This document shows positions 16,121 to 24,236 of a stretch of 40,779 nucleotides of DNA, piece after piece. Made by a program: the position numbers and the translations under genes. The stretch comes from Conexibacter sp. (lineage in GTDB: Bacteria > Actinomycetota > Thermoleophilia > Solirubrobacterales > Solirubrobacteraceae): assembly GCA_025964325.1 (NCBI GenBank), contig JAOPZA010000171.1, positions 1-40,779 on the forward strand, in the 5' to 3' direction. The notes under the pieces were generated by a model that saw only the letters and a list, made by a program, of their open reading frames with translations, did not search any database and was not told the DNA's origin. The stretch's first letter is position 1. Each line of letters starts with the position of its first letter.

Positions 16121-17287
16121 GTGGTCGTGTTGTCGTCGGAGCAGTTCGCGAGCGCAGCGAGGCCGCTCGACGCGAGCCAGATCCCGCATCACTTCGCCGC
16201 GGCGCTGCGTCACCGTAGGCATGGACGGGCGCTGGCCGCCTGCACGCTGTGGGCGCAGCTGGAGGCGGCCGCAGAGGACGCCGGCGACCGGCACCTCGCG
16301 ATCCAGGCGGGCGCCGAGCGATCGATGACGCTGACGGGGATGGGCGCCCTCTCCGCCGCCGGCGTGCTGTGCGAGCGGATGCTGACCGAGCTCGAGGCGC
16401 TCGAGGCGCTCGGCGAGCCGCTGCCGCCGCCGCCGATCGGACGAACGCTGCTCCATGCCGGCGCCGGCGTCTGGTTCTCCGTCGCTGGCCTGCACCGGCT
16501 GCGCGCCGAGCAGCTGCGCCGCGCGGGCGACTACGTCGGCGCGCTGGAGGAGCTGGACGAGGCGGCGCGCCGCCCCGACCAGCGCCCGGAAGCCGCGCTG
16601 CCGCTGTGGGGGCGCGTCATCCTGTCCGACACGATCCGCCTCGCCGGCGACTTCGAGGGCGCGCTGGAGGTCGCCTCGGCGGCGCGGCGGCGCGCCGCGC
16701 GCGAGCCCGGCGGTCACCCACGGGTCGTCGGCCTCGCCGAGCGCGCGGAGGCCCGCGCGCTGCTCGCGCTCGGCGACCTCGACGGCGCGCTCGCGCAGTT
16801 CGAGCGGCTGGGGCGACGCTCCCCGCACAGGACGGCCGAGGCGCGCGAGGCCGGCGACCTCGGCATCGGCGAGCTGCTGCGTCGCCGCGGGCTCTACCCC
16901 CGAGCGCGCGGGCACCTCGAGCGTGCGCGAGACCTGGCGCTGCGCGAGGGGCACGTGATCGCGTGGATCCACGCGCAGCTCTGCCTCGCCGAGCTGGACC
17001 GCGCCAGCGGCGCGCCGGCGGCCGCGACGCGTGCGCTGGTCGGCGACGTGCTGCGGCGGCTGCCGCTGGCCGAGCATCCCTGGCTGCGGATGCGGACCTT
17101 CCTGATGGCCGCGCTGAGCGCCGAAGGCGCGCAGGCCGAGGGGCTGATCGACCGGGCTGAGCAGGAGCTGCCGCGCTTCCATCGGCGCAGCTGCGACCTC
17201 GAGCTCGAGCGCGTCCTGCTGGAGCGCTGCCGGATCGCGGTCGAGACGGGCGCGACCGCCGATCCGATCGACATGGACTTCCTCTGA
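16121..17287 (+). CDS. TPR-like alpha-helical repeat protein, function unknown
   Basis: 388 aa from GTG 16121, preceded by GAGGGGGAAGG. It is almost wholly helical and Ala/Leu/Arg-rich, with repeated helix pairs such as RRAGDYVGALEELDEAAR, RLAGDFEGALEVASAARR, LLALGDLDGALAQFERLGR and RRRGLYPRARGHLERARDLA, the pattern of tetratricopeptide repeats. There is no signal peptide, membrane segment or DNA-binding domain. Such proteins act as scaffolds, or as sensor halves of regulators such as MalT-type proteins, whose ATPase part is not present here. A GTG 6 bp later is an alternative start. Confidence 0.8.
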   Translation: MVVLSSEQFASAARPLDASQIPHHFAAALRHRRHGRALAACTLWAQLEAAAEDAGDRHLAIQAGAERSMTLTGMGALSAAGVLCERMLTELEALEALGEPLPPPPIGRTLLHAGAGVWFSVAGLHRLRAEQLRRAGDYVGALEELDEAARRPDQRPEAALPLWGRVILSDTIRLAGDFEGALEVASAARRRAAREPGGHPRVVGLAERAEARALLALGDLDGALAQFERLGRRSPHRTAEAREAGDLGIGELLRRRGLYPRARGHLERARDLALREGHVIAWIHAQLCLAELDRASGAPAAATRALVGDVLRRLPLAEHPWLRMRTFLMAALSAEGAQAEGLIDRAEQELPRFHRRSCDLELERVLLERCRIAVETGATADPIDMDFL

Positions 17288-17357
17288 AACGCGGTCTGAG
17301 TCAGCGGACGGCCGTGCGAACGGTGCCGACCCTTCGCGAAACGGGTAAAAAGATGTC

Positions 17358-17747
17358 ATGGCCTCGGCGTTCAAGCTGACGCTCGCCGCCCTCCTCGTGG
17401 GCTCCGTGCTCGCGGCCCTCCTCGGCCCACCGCCGCGGCGGCGCGCCGCGATGCGGCTGCGCGGCAGCGTCCTGGCGACGGGGATGGCCGGCTACGCGAT
17501 CGCGGCCGTCGCCCTGACGGCCGGGTCGGTCCTCGGCGGCGTGCTCGCGCTGGCGGCCGCCGGGGAGCTCGTCTGCGCCGCCTGCTGGCTCGGGCGCGGC
17601 GACTCGCCTCCGACGGACGAGGACGACGGGGGCGGCGGTGGCGGCGGCGGTGGCGGACGCGGTCCAAAGCCCCCGCCGAGCGACTGGGACGCGTTCGAGC
17701 AGGCCTTCCGCCGCTACGCGCGCGAGCGCGATCGGCAACCGGTCTAG
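17358..17747 (+). CDS. Small membrane protein with Gly-rich cytoplasmic tail
   Basis: 129 aa. Two or three hydrophobic segments (about 5-23, 40-58, 58-78) are followed by an acidic stretch, a run of ten glycines, and a charged helix (DWDAFEQAFRRYARERDRQ). TAAAAA (17346-17351) ends 6 nt before the ATG, consistent with a leaderless message. I do not recognise the family. It follows the TPR-like gene by 70 bp on the same strand and is convergent with pdxT across the 85-bp repeats. Confidence 0.72.
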   Translation: MASAFKLTLAALLVGSVLAALLGPPPRRRAAMRLRGSVLATGMAGYAIAAVALTAGSVLGGVLALAAAGELVCAACWLGRGDSPPTDEDDGGGGGGGGGGRGPKPPPSDWDAFEQAFRRYARERDRQPV

Positions 17748-17774
17748 GCTCGGGCAGAGCCCTCGCCTAGACGT

Positions 17775-18009
17775 GCAGGTACTCGCCTAGCGGCTCGTAC
17801 CTGCGGGGGTCGGCGCGTCCGTCCTACGACCGGGTCCGAGCTGCGCCGTTGCTCAGATTGCAGGTACTCGCCTAGCGGCTCGTACCTGCGGGGGTCGGCG
17901 CTTCCGTCCTACGACCCGGCCCGAGCTGCGCCCTTGCTCAGATTGCAGGTACTCGCCTACCGCTCGTACCTGCGGGGGTCGGCGCCTCCGTCCTACGACC
18001 CGGCCCGCT
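17775..18009. repeat. Three tandem copies of an 85-bp unit ending in the pdxT 3' end
   Basis: Units start at 17775, 17860 and 17945 (85-bp period). Each opens with a hairpin with arms GCAGGTAC and GTACCTGC, followed by GGGGGTCGGCG and then TCCGTCCTACGACC. In the third unit that last part contains the real pdxT stop (CTA at 17993-17995) and its last codons. The two outer units are therefore extra copies of the pdxT tail plus its downstream hairpin. Likely three terminators in series between convergent genes. Confidence 0.85.
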
Positions 18010-18571
18010 CGGCGACGCACTCCCGCACGAGTGTGAGGAAGCGCTCGTGGATGCGCTGCTCGCCGGTCAGCTCGGGGTGGAAGGAGATCGCCAGGAGGCG
18101 CCCCTGCTGCACGGCGACCGGGCGGCCGTCGACCTGCGCCAGCACCGTGACGCCGTCGCCGTGCTCGGCCACCCACGGGGCGCGGATGAACACGGCGCGC
18201 ACCGGACCGCCGTCGATCCCGTCGATCACGAGGTCGGCCTCGAAGGAGCGCACCTGGCGACCGAACGCGTTGCGCTCGGCGCGCAGGTCCATCATCCCGA
18301 GGTGGTCGCGGTCGAGCATGATCAGCCCGGCGCAGGTGCCGAGCACCGGCGTGCCGGCGGCGCCGAGCGACCGCAACGGCTCGGCCAAGCCCTCGCGCTC
18401 GATTCCGAGCGTCATCGTCGTCGACTCGCCCCCGGGGATGATCAGCCCGTCGAGCCCGTCGAGGTCGGCCGGCACGCGCACCTCGCGCGGCTCAGCGCCG
18501 AGCGCGCGCAGCACGCGGCCATGCGCCTCGAAGTCGCCCTGCAGGGCGAGGACGCCGACCGTCACGTCCAT
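17993..18571 (-). CDS. pdxT: Pyridoxal 5'-phosphate synthase glutaminase subunit PdxT
   Basis: 192 aa from ATG 18571 (MDVTVGVLALQGDF). Class I glutamine amidotransferase: it hydrolyses glutamine and passes ammonia to PdxS. Visible motifs are GGESTTM (48-54), nucleophile C80 in GTCAGLIML, and the His-Glu pair in SFHPEL near residue 170. It follows pdxS by 7 bp, so both are made together. The 3' end lies inside the third copy of an 85-bp tandem repeat, which means the end of the gene has been duplicated twice downstream. Confidence 0.97.
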   Translation of the reverse strand: MDVTVGVLALQGDFEAHGRVLRALGAEPREVRVPADLDGLDGLIIPGGESTTMTLGIEREGLAEPLRSLGAAGTPVLGTCAGLIMLDRDHLGMMDLRAERNAFGRQVRSFEADLVIDGIDGGPVRAVFIRAPWVAEHGDGVTVLAQVDGRPVAVQQGRLLAISFHPELTGEQRIHERFLTLVRECVAERAGS

Positions 18572-18578
18572 CGAGGGG

Positions 18579-19463
18579 CTACCAGCCGCGCTGGGCGAGC
18601 AGCTGCTCGGACTCGAGCTTGGAGGACTCGAGGCTGACCATCGCCCGGCCGAGGCCGTCGGAGGCGGCCGCGACACGGGCGGGATCCTGGAAGTGGGTCG
18701 TCGCCTCGACGACGGCGCGAGCGCGCCGCTCGGGATCCTCCGACTTGAAGATGCCGGAGCCGACGAAGACGCCCTCGGCGCCGAGCTGCATCATCAGCGC
18801 GGCGTCGGCCGGCGTCGCGATGCCGCCGGCGGAGAAGACGACGACGGGCAGCTTGCCCTCGGCGGCGACCCTGCGCACGAGGTCGAGCGGCGACTGCAGC
18901 TCCTTCGCCGCGGTCGCGAGCTCGGCGTCGTCGAGCGATCTGAGGCGACGGATCTCGCCGGTGATCTTGCGCATGTGGCGGACCGCCTCGACGATGTCGC
19001 CGGTGCCCGCCTCGCCCTTCGAGCGGATCATCGCCGCGCCCTCGCCTATGCGCCGCAGCGCCTCGCCGAGGTTCGTGGCGCCGCAGACGAACGGGACCTT
19101 GAAGTTCCACTTGTCGATGTGGTTCGCCTCGTCCGCCGGCGTCAGCACCTCGGACTCGTCGATGTAGTCGACTTCGAGCGCCTCGAGGATCTGCGCCTCG
19201 ACGAAGTGGCCGATTCGCGCCTTCGCCATCACGGGGATCGTGACGGCCGCCTGGATGCCGCGGATCATCGCGGGGTCGGACATGCGAGCGACGCCGCCGT
19301 CGCGGCGGATATCGGCTGGTACGCGCTCGAGCGCCATCACGGCGGCAGCGCCGGCGGCCTCCGCGATCTTCGCCTGCTCGGCATCGACGACGTCCATGAT
19401 GACGCCGCCCTTGAGCATCTCGGCGAGGCCTGCTTTGACGGTGAAGGTGGCTTCGTCGCGCAT
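18579..19463 (-). CDS. pdxS: Pyridoxal 5'-phosphate synthase subunit PdxS
   Basis: 294 aa TIM-barrel enzyme that builds PLP from ribose 5-phosphate, glyceraldehyde 3-phosphate and ammonia from PdxT (deoxyxylulose-independent route). It shows [64 protein letters not shown] and [30 protein letters not shown]. The start at ATG 19463 gives the canonical N-terminus, and TATATT (19470-19475, minus strand) ends 6 nt upstream, one of the clearest leaderless promoters here. It is divergent from the thioesterase gene. Confidence 0.98.
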   Translation of the reverse strand: MRDEATFTVKAGLAEMLKGGVIMDVVDAEQAKIAEAAGAAAVMALERVPADIRRDGGVARMSDPAMIRGIQAAVTIPVMAKARIGHFVEAQILEALEVDYIDESEVLTPADEANHIDKWNFKVPFVCGATNLGEALRRIGEGAAMIRSKGEAGTGDIVEAVRHMRKITGEIRRLRSLDDAELATAAKELQSPLDLVRRVAAEGKLPVVVFSAGGIATPADAALMMQLGAEGVFVGSGIFKSEDPERRARAVVEATTHFQDPARVAAASDGLGRAMVSLESSKLESEQLLAQRGW

Positions 19464-19529
19464 GCCGCCAATATACCCGGGAAACCGCCCCTGCCGCGCT
19501 CCGGTCCGCTCGCGATTACCATCGCCGCC

Positions 19530-20324
19530 GTGCCGGACGGGATCTTCATCCAGCAGGCCGAGGACCGCTTCCTCCCGACGGAGCTGGCCCGCGGTCCCTG
19601 GGATCTCGACGCGCAGCACGGCGGTGCGCCGGCCGCGCTGATCGCCCGCGCCTTCGAGCGGATGGCGGAGGACGGCACGGCGGACCCCCCGGCCGTCGTG
19701 CGGCTCTCCTATGAGTTCCTGCGCCCCGTGCCGCTGACGCCGCTGACGCTCGCGACCGCGGTCGCCCGTCCCGGGCGCCGCGTGCAGCTGCTCGAGGCAT
19801 CCCTGCGCGCCGGCGAGCTGGAGGTCTGCCGCGCGAGCGCGCTGCTGATCCGCCGCGCCGACGTCGCAGCGCCCGCCCCGGAGCCGACGCCGCCCCCGCC
19901 CCACGGCCCCGACGACAGCGCACCCGCCGGCACCGCCGTCTTCGACGCGGCCCCCATGTTCGCGCGCGAGGGCATGGAGGTCCGTCTCGCACGCGGCGAC
20001 TTCGGGACGGTCGGTCCCGCCTTCGCGTGGTTCCGTCTGCGCGTCCCGCTCGTCGCCTGCGAGCCGACGTCGCCGCTCCAGCGGCTCGCGGCCGCCGGCG
20101 ACTTCGGCAACGGCATCAGCGCCGCGGTCGGCTGGGACACGCACGTCTTCATCAACCCCGACCTGACGATCTACGTCGAGCGGCTGCCGCAGGGCGAGTG
20201 GGTCGGGCTCGACGCCGTCACGCGCCTGGGGACCGACGGCGCCGGCGTCAGCGACTCGGTCCTGCACGACGCGCGCGGCCGCATCGGCCGCGCGCAGCAG
20301 GGCCTCTACTTGGCCGAGCGCTGA
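19530..20324 (+). CDS. Acyl-CoA thioesterase-like double hot-dog protein
   Basis: 264 aa from GTG 19530. The first half holds [25 protein letters not shown] and [35 protein letters not shown], typical of TesB-like thioesterase N-domains. The second half ([42 protein letters not shown] and GRAQQGLYL) is the second hot dog. Likely cytoplasmic hydrolysis of acyl-CoA; chain length is unknown. TACCAT (19517-19522) ends 7 nt before the GTG. Its stop is 1 bp from the stop of the convergent RpiR gene. Confidence 0.88.
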   Translation: MPDGIFIQQAEDRFLPTELARGPWDLDAQHGGAPAALIARAFERMAEDGTADPPAVVRLSYEFLRPVPLTPLTLATAVARPGRRVQLLEASLRAGELEVCRASALLIRRADVAAPAPEPTPPPPHGPDDSAPAGTAVFDAAPMFAREGMEVRLARGDFGTVGPAFAWFRLRVPLVACEPTSPLQRLAAAGDFGNGISAAVGWDTHVFINPDLTIYVERLPQGEWVGLDAVTRLGTDGAGVSDSVLHDARGRIGRAQQGLYLAER

Positions 20325-20325
20325 G

Positions 20326-21210
20326 CTACTTGAGCCGGAACGCCTTGATGCGCGTGTCGTACTGCTGCGAGTCGCGCGAATAGACGCCGTAGGCGAGCGC
20401 CTGGATCAGCGACAGCAGCGCAACGTGCGAGCGCACGTAGGCGGGGCTGTTGGAGGAGTAGTAGAGGCGGATCCGCGCCAGGCGCGCGACCTCGGACAGC
20501 GTCGCGTCGGTGATCGCGATCGTCTTCGCCTTGCGGTGGCGCGCGAGCTTCATCGTCCGCGTGATGAGCGGGTGGGGACGTCCCGCGGAGAGGCCGATAA
20601 CGAGCGTCGTCTCGTCGATCCGCGACAGCCTTCCGAGCGCCTCCTGGGAGGGGCTCGCGACGACCTCGGCGCGGATGTCGAGCAGCATCAGCAGGTGGCG
20701 CAGGTAGCTGGCGAAGAACGCCATCTGGTCGGTGCCCGCGATCAGCACCTTCTCGGAGGTGGAGATCGCCTCGACGGCCGCCTCGACCTCGCTGCGCGAG
20801 AGCTTGCGCGCCGTCTCCTCGACGTTGACATGGTCGGTCGCGAGGGCCGTCTCGTACTCCGTCTGGTCGAGCGAGAAGAGCGGCGTCGCGGCGGCGTTGG
20901 CGGAAGCGTCCGCGGGACCTGCCGGGCGCCGCCGGTACTCCTCGCGAGCGGCCTGCTGGAGCTCGGGAAAGCCCTCGAAGCCGAGCGCCTGCGAGAAGCG
21001 CACGACGGTGCTCGAGGACGTCGATGCGCGGCGGGCGAGCTCCTCGGCCGTCTGGAAGGCGGCCTCGTCGAGGTGGTCGACGATGTACTGCGCAACGTCC
21101 TTCTGAGAGCGCGAGAACTCGTCGAAGCGGGCGGTGATGTAGTCGGAGAGCGCCTGGTGGCCGTGTGGTGGCGGCGGCGCAGTGGTGGGCGTGGCTGTGG
21201 CTCGCTTCAT
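20326..21210 (-). CDS. MurR/RpiR-family regulator with SIS sugar-phosphate domain
   Basis: 294 aa from ATG 21210; the 37 residues upstream in frame are Arg-rich and not domain-like. The N-terminal HTH_6 domain ([37 protein letters not shown], then [19 protein letters not shown]) is diagnostic. The C-terminal SIS domain ([52 protein letters not shown]) should bind a phosphosugar. Regulators of this family control sugar or amino-sugar catabolism. The neighbours give no sugar pathway except the divergent rfbC, 91 bp away. Confidence 0.93.
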   Translation of the reverse strand: MKRATATPTTAPPPPHGHQALSDYITARFDEFSRSQKDVAQYIVDHLDEAAFQTAEELARRASTSSSTVVRFSQALGFEGFPELQQAAREEYRRRPAGPADASANAAATPLFSLDQTEYETALATDHVNVEETARKLSRSEVEAAVEAISTSEKVLIAGTDQMAFFASYLRHLLMLLDIRAEVVASPSQEALGRLSRIDETTLVIGLSAGRPHPLITRTMKLARHRKAKTIAITDATLSEVARLARIRLYYSSNSPAYVRSHVALLSLIQALAYGVYSRDSQQYDTRIKAFRLK

Positions 21211-21301
21211 GGGCAGCGAGGGTTTCGACGCGCCGCGGGGCACTCCTGCACGCACCGGCCGACTCGCCCTCGTCCTGGAAGACCTTCTAAGCTGCCGGCC
21301 G

Positions 21302-21850
21302 GTGCAGCGCCTTCCCACCACGCTCGACGGTCCGGTCTTGATCGAGCCGGCCGTCTACGGCGACCATCGCGGCTTCTTCGCGGAGACCTACCGGGCCGAT
21401 ACCTGGGGCGAGGCCGGCATCGACGTCGCCTTCGTGCAGGACAACCACTCGCGCTCGGTCAAGGGGACGCTGCGCGGCCTGCACTTCCAGACCTCGCCAG
21501 GTCAGGCGAAGCTCGTGCGCTGCGCGCGCGGCTCGATCTTCGACGTCGTCGTCGACCTGCGGCGGAGCTCGCCGACCTTCGGCGCCTGGGAGGGCTTCGA
21601 GCTCGACGACGAGCGCATGCGCCAGCTGTTCGTGCCGGTCGGCTTCGCCCACGGCTTCTGCGTCACGAGCGACGAAGCCGACGTCGTCTACAAGTGCTCG
21701 AGCTACTACGACGGGGCGACCGAGGCCGGCATCGCCTACGACGATCCGGCGGTCGGCATCAGCTGGCCGACCGATGTGGCGCCGATCGTCTCCGAGCGAG
21801 ACGCGACCGCGCCGAGCCTCGGACAGCTGGCCGACACGCTGCCGTTCTGA
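21302..21850 (+). CDS. rfbC: dTDP-4-dehydrorhamnose 3,5-epimerase (RmlC/RfbC family)
   Basis: 182 aa from GTG 21302. Cupin fold with FFAETYR, QDNHSRSVKGTLRGLHFQ (catalytic His at 61), VVDLRRSSPTFGAWEGFEL, PVGFAHGFCV and a Tyr in VYKCSSYYD. It converts dTDP-4-keto-6-deoxyglucose to the L-lyxo sugar in rhamnose synthesis. It stands alone without rmlA, B or D in the window. TAAGCT (21288-21293) ends 8 nt before the GTG; the longer frame upstream overlaps the RpiR gene and is not supported. Confidence 0.95.
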   Translation: MQRLPTTLDGPVLIEPAVYGDHRGFFAETYRADTWGEAGIDVAFVQDNHSRSVKGTLRGLHFQTSPGQAKLVRCARGSIFDVVVDLRRSSPTFGAWEGFELDDERMRQLFVPVGFAHGFCVTSDEADVVYKCSSYYDGATEAGIAYDDPAVGISWPTDVAPIVSERDATAPSLGQLADTLPF

Positions 21851-21856
21851 CCGCGT

Positions 21857-21903
21857 TGACGCCTGACGGCGTCACCTGGGAGTCTCGCTGGCGCGAGACT
21901 CCC
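21857..21903. terminator. Two hairpins downstream of rfbC, one of the GCTGGCGC type
   Basis: Hairpin 21857-21874 (arms TGACGCC/GGCGTCA, loop TGAC) is followed by hairpin 21878-21903 (arms GGGAGTCTCGC/GCGAGACTCCC, loop TGGC). There is no T-tract. They sit between convergent genes (rfbC and the small membrane protein). The second has the same outer GGGAG/CTCCC and inner GC-TGGC-GC as 5544-5569. Confidence 0.65.
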
Positions 21904-21921
21904 GCCCGGGGGCGCCGGTGA

Positions 21922-22086
21922 TCAGGCTTCGTAGGTGTGGCGGCGGTTCTCTTCGTTCTGGCGACGCTCGCCCATCACCTGGACGGCGATGTAGACGATC
22001 AGGACGTTGACGATGACGCCGATGCCGAGGAACGTGAGGCCGAGCCCGAAGGTGAACTGGAAGGCGGTGTTGGCGAGGACGAGCAT
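21922..22086 (-). CDS. Very small membrane protein (54 aa)
   Basis: MLVLANTAFQFTFGLGLTFL begins a hydrophobic stretch of about 40 residues (one long or two short membrane segments), then a charged tail (GERRQNEENRRHTYEA). TAAGCT (22094-22099, minus) ends 7 nt before the ATG; the same hexamer precedes rfbC. The frame is open far upstream, but only this tail looks protein-like. I do not know the family. It is divergent from the zinc-ribbon protein 64 bp away. Confidence 0.7.
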   Translation of the reverse strand: MLVLANTAFQFTFGLGLTFLGIGVIVNVLIVYIAVQVMGERRQNEENRRHTYEA

Positions 22087-22149
22087 GGGCCGCAGCTTAC
22101 CGGAGCCGTCGGCGAGTCGCGGCGCGAGGATCCGATACCGTGTTCGGCG

Positions 22150-23175
22150 ATGGAGCCATCGCGCGAGCGTCTCTGCCCGAACTGCTCCGCGTCCGCCGAG
22201 CAGCGCCAACGCTGGTGCCTCGAATGCGGTGCGGAGCTGCCCCACTCCCGCCGCCCCGGTCTGCGGCCCGCCATCGGGCTCGCGACGACGCTGACGGTGC
22301 TCGTCGGCGCGACCTCGGCCGGTGCCTACACCCTGCTGCAGGACAAGCAGAAGACGCCGCCCCCGCCGACGACCGTCGCCCAGGCGCCACCCCAGACGAC
22401 GACGACCCCGCCCGCCACGACGCCACCGCCGGTCACGCAGCAGCCGCCGACGACCTCCGTGCCCCAGCAGACCTCGAAGCTGCCAGCGGCGACGACCCCG
22501 CCGGTGACGCCCGCGCCGGCTCCGACGCCCGCGCCGACGAGCAGCAGCTCGTCGGGCTCGAGCGGCAGCTCCGGCTCCAGCGGCTCCTCGGGCAGCAGCG
22601 GGTCGTCGGGCTCCAGCGGCTCCACGGGCAGCAGCGGCTCGTCGGGCTCCGGCAGCTCCGGCGGCAACGGCTCGACGGGCACGACCGGCACGACGCCGAC
22701 GACGCCCGCCGCGCCTCAGATGGCGGTCACCAACATCGCGCTCGGCGCGGCGGCGGTCGCGTACGCCCCCTACGCCGCCCCCGACGTCGATCTCGGCGAT
22801 CCGAGCGCGCTCGTCGACGGCTCGACGCGGACCGTCTGGCGGACGCCGAAGGTCACCGACCCCAGCGGGCACGCCCAGATGGGCGTGTACGTCGACCTCG
22901 CCGACCGCGAGAAGCTGCGCAAGCTGCTGATCGAGACGCCGACGCCCGGCATCAGCGTCGAGATCTACGCGGCCAAGCAGGGTCCGCCCGACAAGATCAC
23001 GGATCCGGGCTGGGTCCACCTCGCGACGCGCAACGACATCGCCGCGAAGACGACGATCGGCCTGCCGCGCGACGAGGCGTTCCGCTACGTCCTCGTCTGG
23101 ATCGTCGGCCTGCCGGCCGGGACCGATCGCGCCGCGATCTCCGAGCTCTCGCTCCTCAGCCTGCAGCCCAAGTAG
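22150..23175 (+). CDS. Zinc-ribbon, single-TM protein with Ser/Gly linker and discoidin-like C-terminal domain
   Basis: 341 aa. Order: cytoplasmic zinc ribbon (C9, C12, C23, C26); one membrane segment (about 40-62); Pro/Thr-rich stretch (about 68-130); a run of SSG-type repeats (about 130-185); and a C-terminal domain of about 150 residues containing VDLGDPSALVDGSTRTVWRTPKV, YVDLADREKLRKLLIETPTPG and AFRYVLVWIVGLPAG, similar to F5/8-type-C (discoidin) ligand-binding domains seen in actinobacterial serine/threonine kinase and MurJ-associated proteins. The linker would carry the domain through the cell wall. TACCGT (22136-22141) ends 8 nt before the ATG. Function unknown; envelope sensing is a guess. 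Confidence 0.85.
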   Translation: MEPSRERLCPNCSASAEQRQRWCLECGAELPHSRRPGLRPAIGLATTLTVLVGATSAGAYTLLQDKQKTPPPPTTVAQAPPQTTTTPPATTPPPVTQQPPTTSVPQQTSKLPAATTPPVTPAPAPTPAPTSSSSSGSSGSSGSSGSSGSSGSSGSSGSTGSSGSSGSGSSGGNGSTGTTGTTPTTPAAPQMAVTNIALGAAAVAYAPYAAPDVDLGDPSALVDGSTRTVWRTPKVTDPSGHAQMGVYVDLADREKLRKLLIETPTPGISVEIYAAKQGPPDKITDPGWVHLATRNDIAAKTTIGLPRDEAFRYVLVWIVGLPAGTDRAAISELSLLSLQPK

Positions 23176-23199
23176 CGCTCGCCGCAGCGGGCTGGCACG

Positions 23200-23219
23200 A
23201 AGCCCGTGATGGCGGGCTT
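23200..23219. terminator. Hairpin downstream of the zinc-ribbon/TM gene
   Basis: Arms AAGCCCG/CGGGCTT with a 6-nt loop, 25 bp after the stop at 23175. The upstream overlapping stretch GGCTGGCACGAAGCC can form an alternative stem and recurs nearly exactly at 24004-24018. The remaining 23220-23433 is a long untranslated leader for the CBS gene; I recognise no known riboswitch in it. Confidence 0.5.
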
Positions 23220-23433
23220 GCGACGGTTGCAGCTTGAAGCTCGCGCCATCTCCTGGAAAGCTGGATGGATTCCCATCCGCGCCGATTTGGAGGAGGCTGG
23301 GCCGACGAGGACACAACCGTTGCTCGACGGTATGTGGCACGCAGGGTCTGGGACACCTTGCAACGGCACGTTCGCCGCATCCCGCCGGCCTGAGGTCAGC
23401 TCGTGCAATGGGGGGCGCAAAACAGGAGGAGAG

Positions 23434-23856
23434 ATGTCCAAGACGGCTCGGGAGTTCGTTACCGGAGTCGGGGACTGCGTCAGCGAGTACGAGACCGTGC
23501 TCGACGGCGCACGCAGGCTCGCCGAGCTCGGCGTCGATTCGCTGCCGATCTGCGGCGACGATCGCACCGTGGTCGGGATGCTGTCCGAGCGCGACGTCGT
23601 CCGGATCGTGGCCGAGCGCCGTGACCCGGACGCGATACGCGTCGGCCGGCTCGCCGGCGTCGAGGTCGACGTCGTCGACGCCGATGCGCCGATCTTCGAC
23701 GCCTGGACGGCGATGATCGAACGCGACCTCGTCCACGTTCCGGTGACCGACGACGGTCGCCTGGTCGGGATGCTGCGGCGCACCGACCTGCACGACCGCA
23801 TCGGCGATTCCGCCGCCGGCGAGGCGCGCGTCGCGCGCCCCGTCATCGCGGCCTGA
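23434..23856 (+). CDS. CBS-domain pair protein
   Basis: 140 aa consisting of two CBS motifs (about 10-65 and 72-128: VVGMLSERDVVRIVAERRD and LVGMLRRTDLHDRIGDS). Stand-alone CBS pairs bind adenine nucleotides or related ligands and signal energy state. The start is secured by a strong Shine-Dalgarno (AGGAGGAGAG directly before the ATG), unlike most genes in the window. A 258-bp gap precedes it, so a long regulated leader is possible. A strong terminator follows at 23878. Confidence 0.92.
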   Translation: MSKTAREFVTGVGDCVSEYETVLDGARRLAELGVDSLPICGDDRTVVGMLSERDVVRIVAERRDPDAIRVGRLAGVEVDVVDADAPIFDAWTAMIERDLVHVPVTDDGRLVGMLRRTDLHDRIGDSAAGEARVARPVIAA

Positions 23857-23877
23857 GTCGACGCCTCGCGGACGCAC

Positions 23878-23904
23878 GACGGGCGCCTCGGCGAGGCGCC
23901 CGTC
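23878..23904 (+). terminator. Terminator-like hairpin after the CBS gene
   Basis: Perfect 12-bp arms (GACGGGCGCCTC/GAGGCGCCCGTC) with loop GGC, followed by TCGTTCG. 22 bp after the stop. Confidence 0.7.
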
Positions 23905-23953
23905 TCGTTCGCGGTCCCGCGGCGTGTCGGTCGTCAGCCCGGCGGGGAAAGGT

Positions 23954-24025
23954 GACGCGGCCGGGGCGGATCCCATCCGCACGCCCCGGCCGCGTCGAGC
24001 GTGAGGCTGGCACGTAGCCTCACGC
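23954..24025. repeat. Two strong hairpins in the CBS/secreted-protein gap
   Basis: 23954-23996: 14-bp arms GACGCGGCCGGGGC/GCCCCGGCCGCGTC with an inner GGAT-CCC-ATCC stem. 23999-24025: 10-bp arms GCGTGAGGCT/AGCCTCACGC with loop GGCACGT. They lie between convergent genes in a 380-bp gap (23857-24236) without an ORF I trust. A weaker stem, GTTCCC/GGGAAC, follows near 24029. Confidence 0.6.
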
Positions 24026-24170
24026 CGGTTGTTCCCGGGGAGGGAACCCTGCGGGCGGACATCCTCGGACGAGCGGTCCCGAGTGGCATGGCCGCCCGCG
24101 CGGCTCCGGTCCGGGACGGGCGATCACCTTCGCCGCCGTCCTCCCCCGTGCGATGCGGGACGTCGGCGCG

Positions 24171-24200
24171 ACGGCCGGTCGCCCGCGGGCGACCGGCCGT
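24171..24200. terminator. Perfect 30-nt GC-rich palindrome
   Basis: Arms ACGGCCGGTCGCCCG and its exact complement, with no spacer. It lies 37 bp beyond the stop of the minus-strand secreted protein gene, so it is probably its terminator. Confidence 0.6.
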
Positions 24201-24236
24201 GCGTTCCGATGGTCGAGCGATGTCGACCGCGCCGGA

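Noticed and set aside
17775-18009. CRISPR array
   Set aside because: Contiguous 85-bp tandem units without unique spacers; the unit includes the pdxT stop.
23176-23433. Known riboswitch in the CBS leader
   Set aside because: I could not match conserved cores of the cobalamin, SAM, glycine or c-di-AMP classes; only generic hairpins are visible. An Rfam scan would decide.
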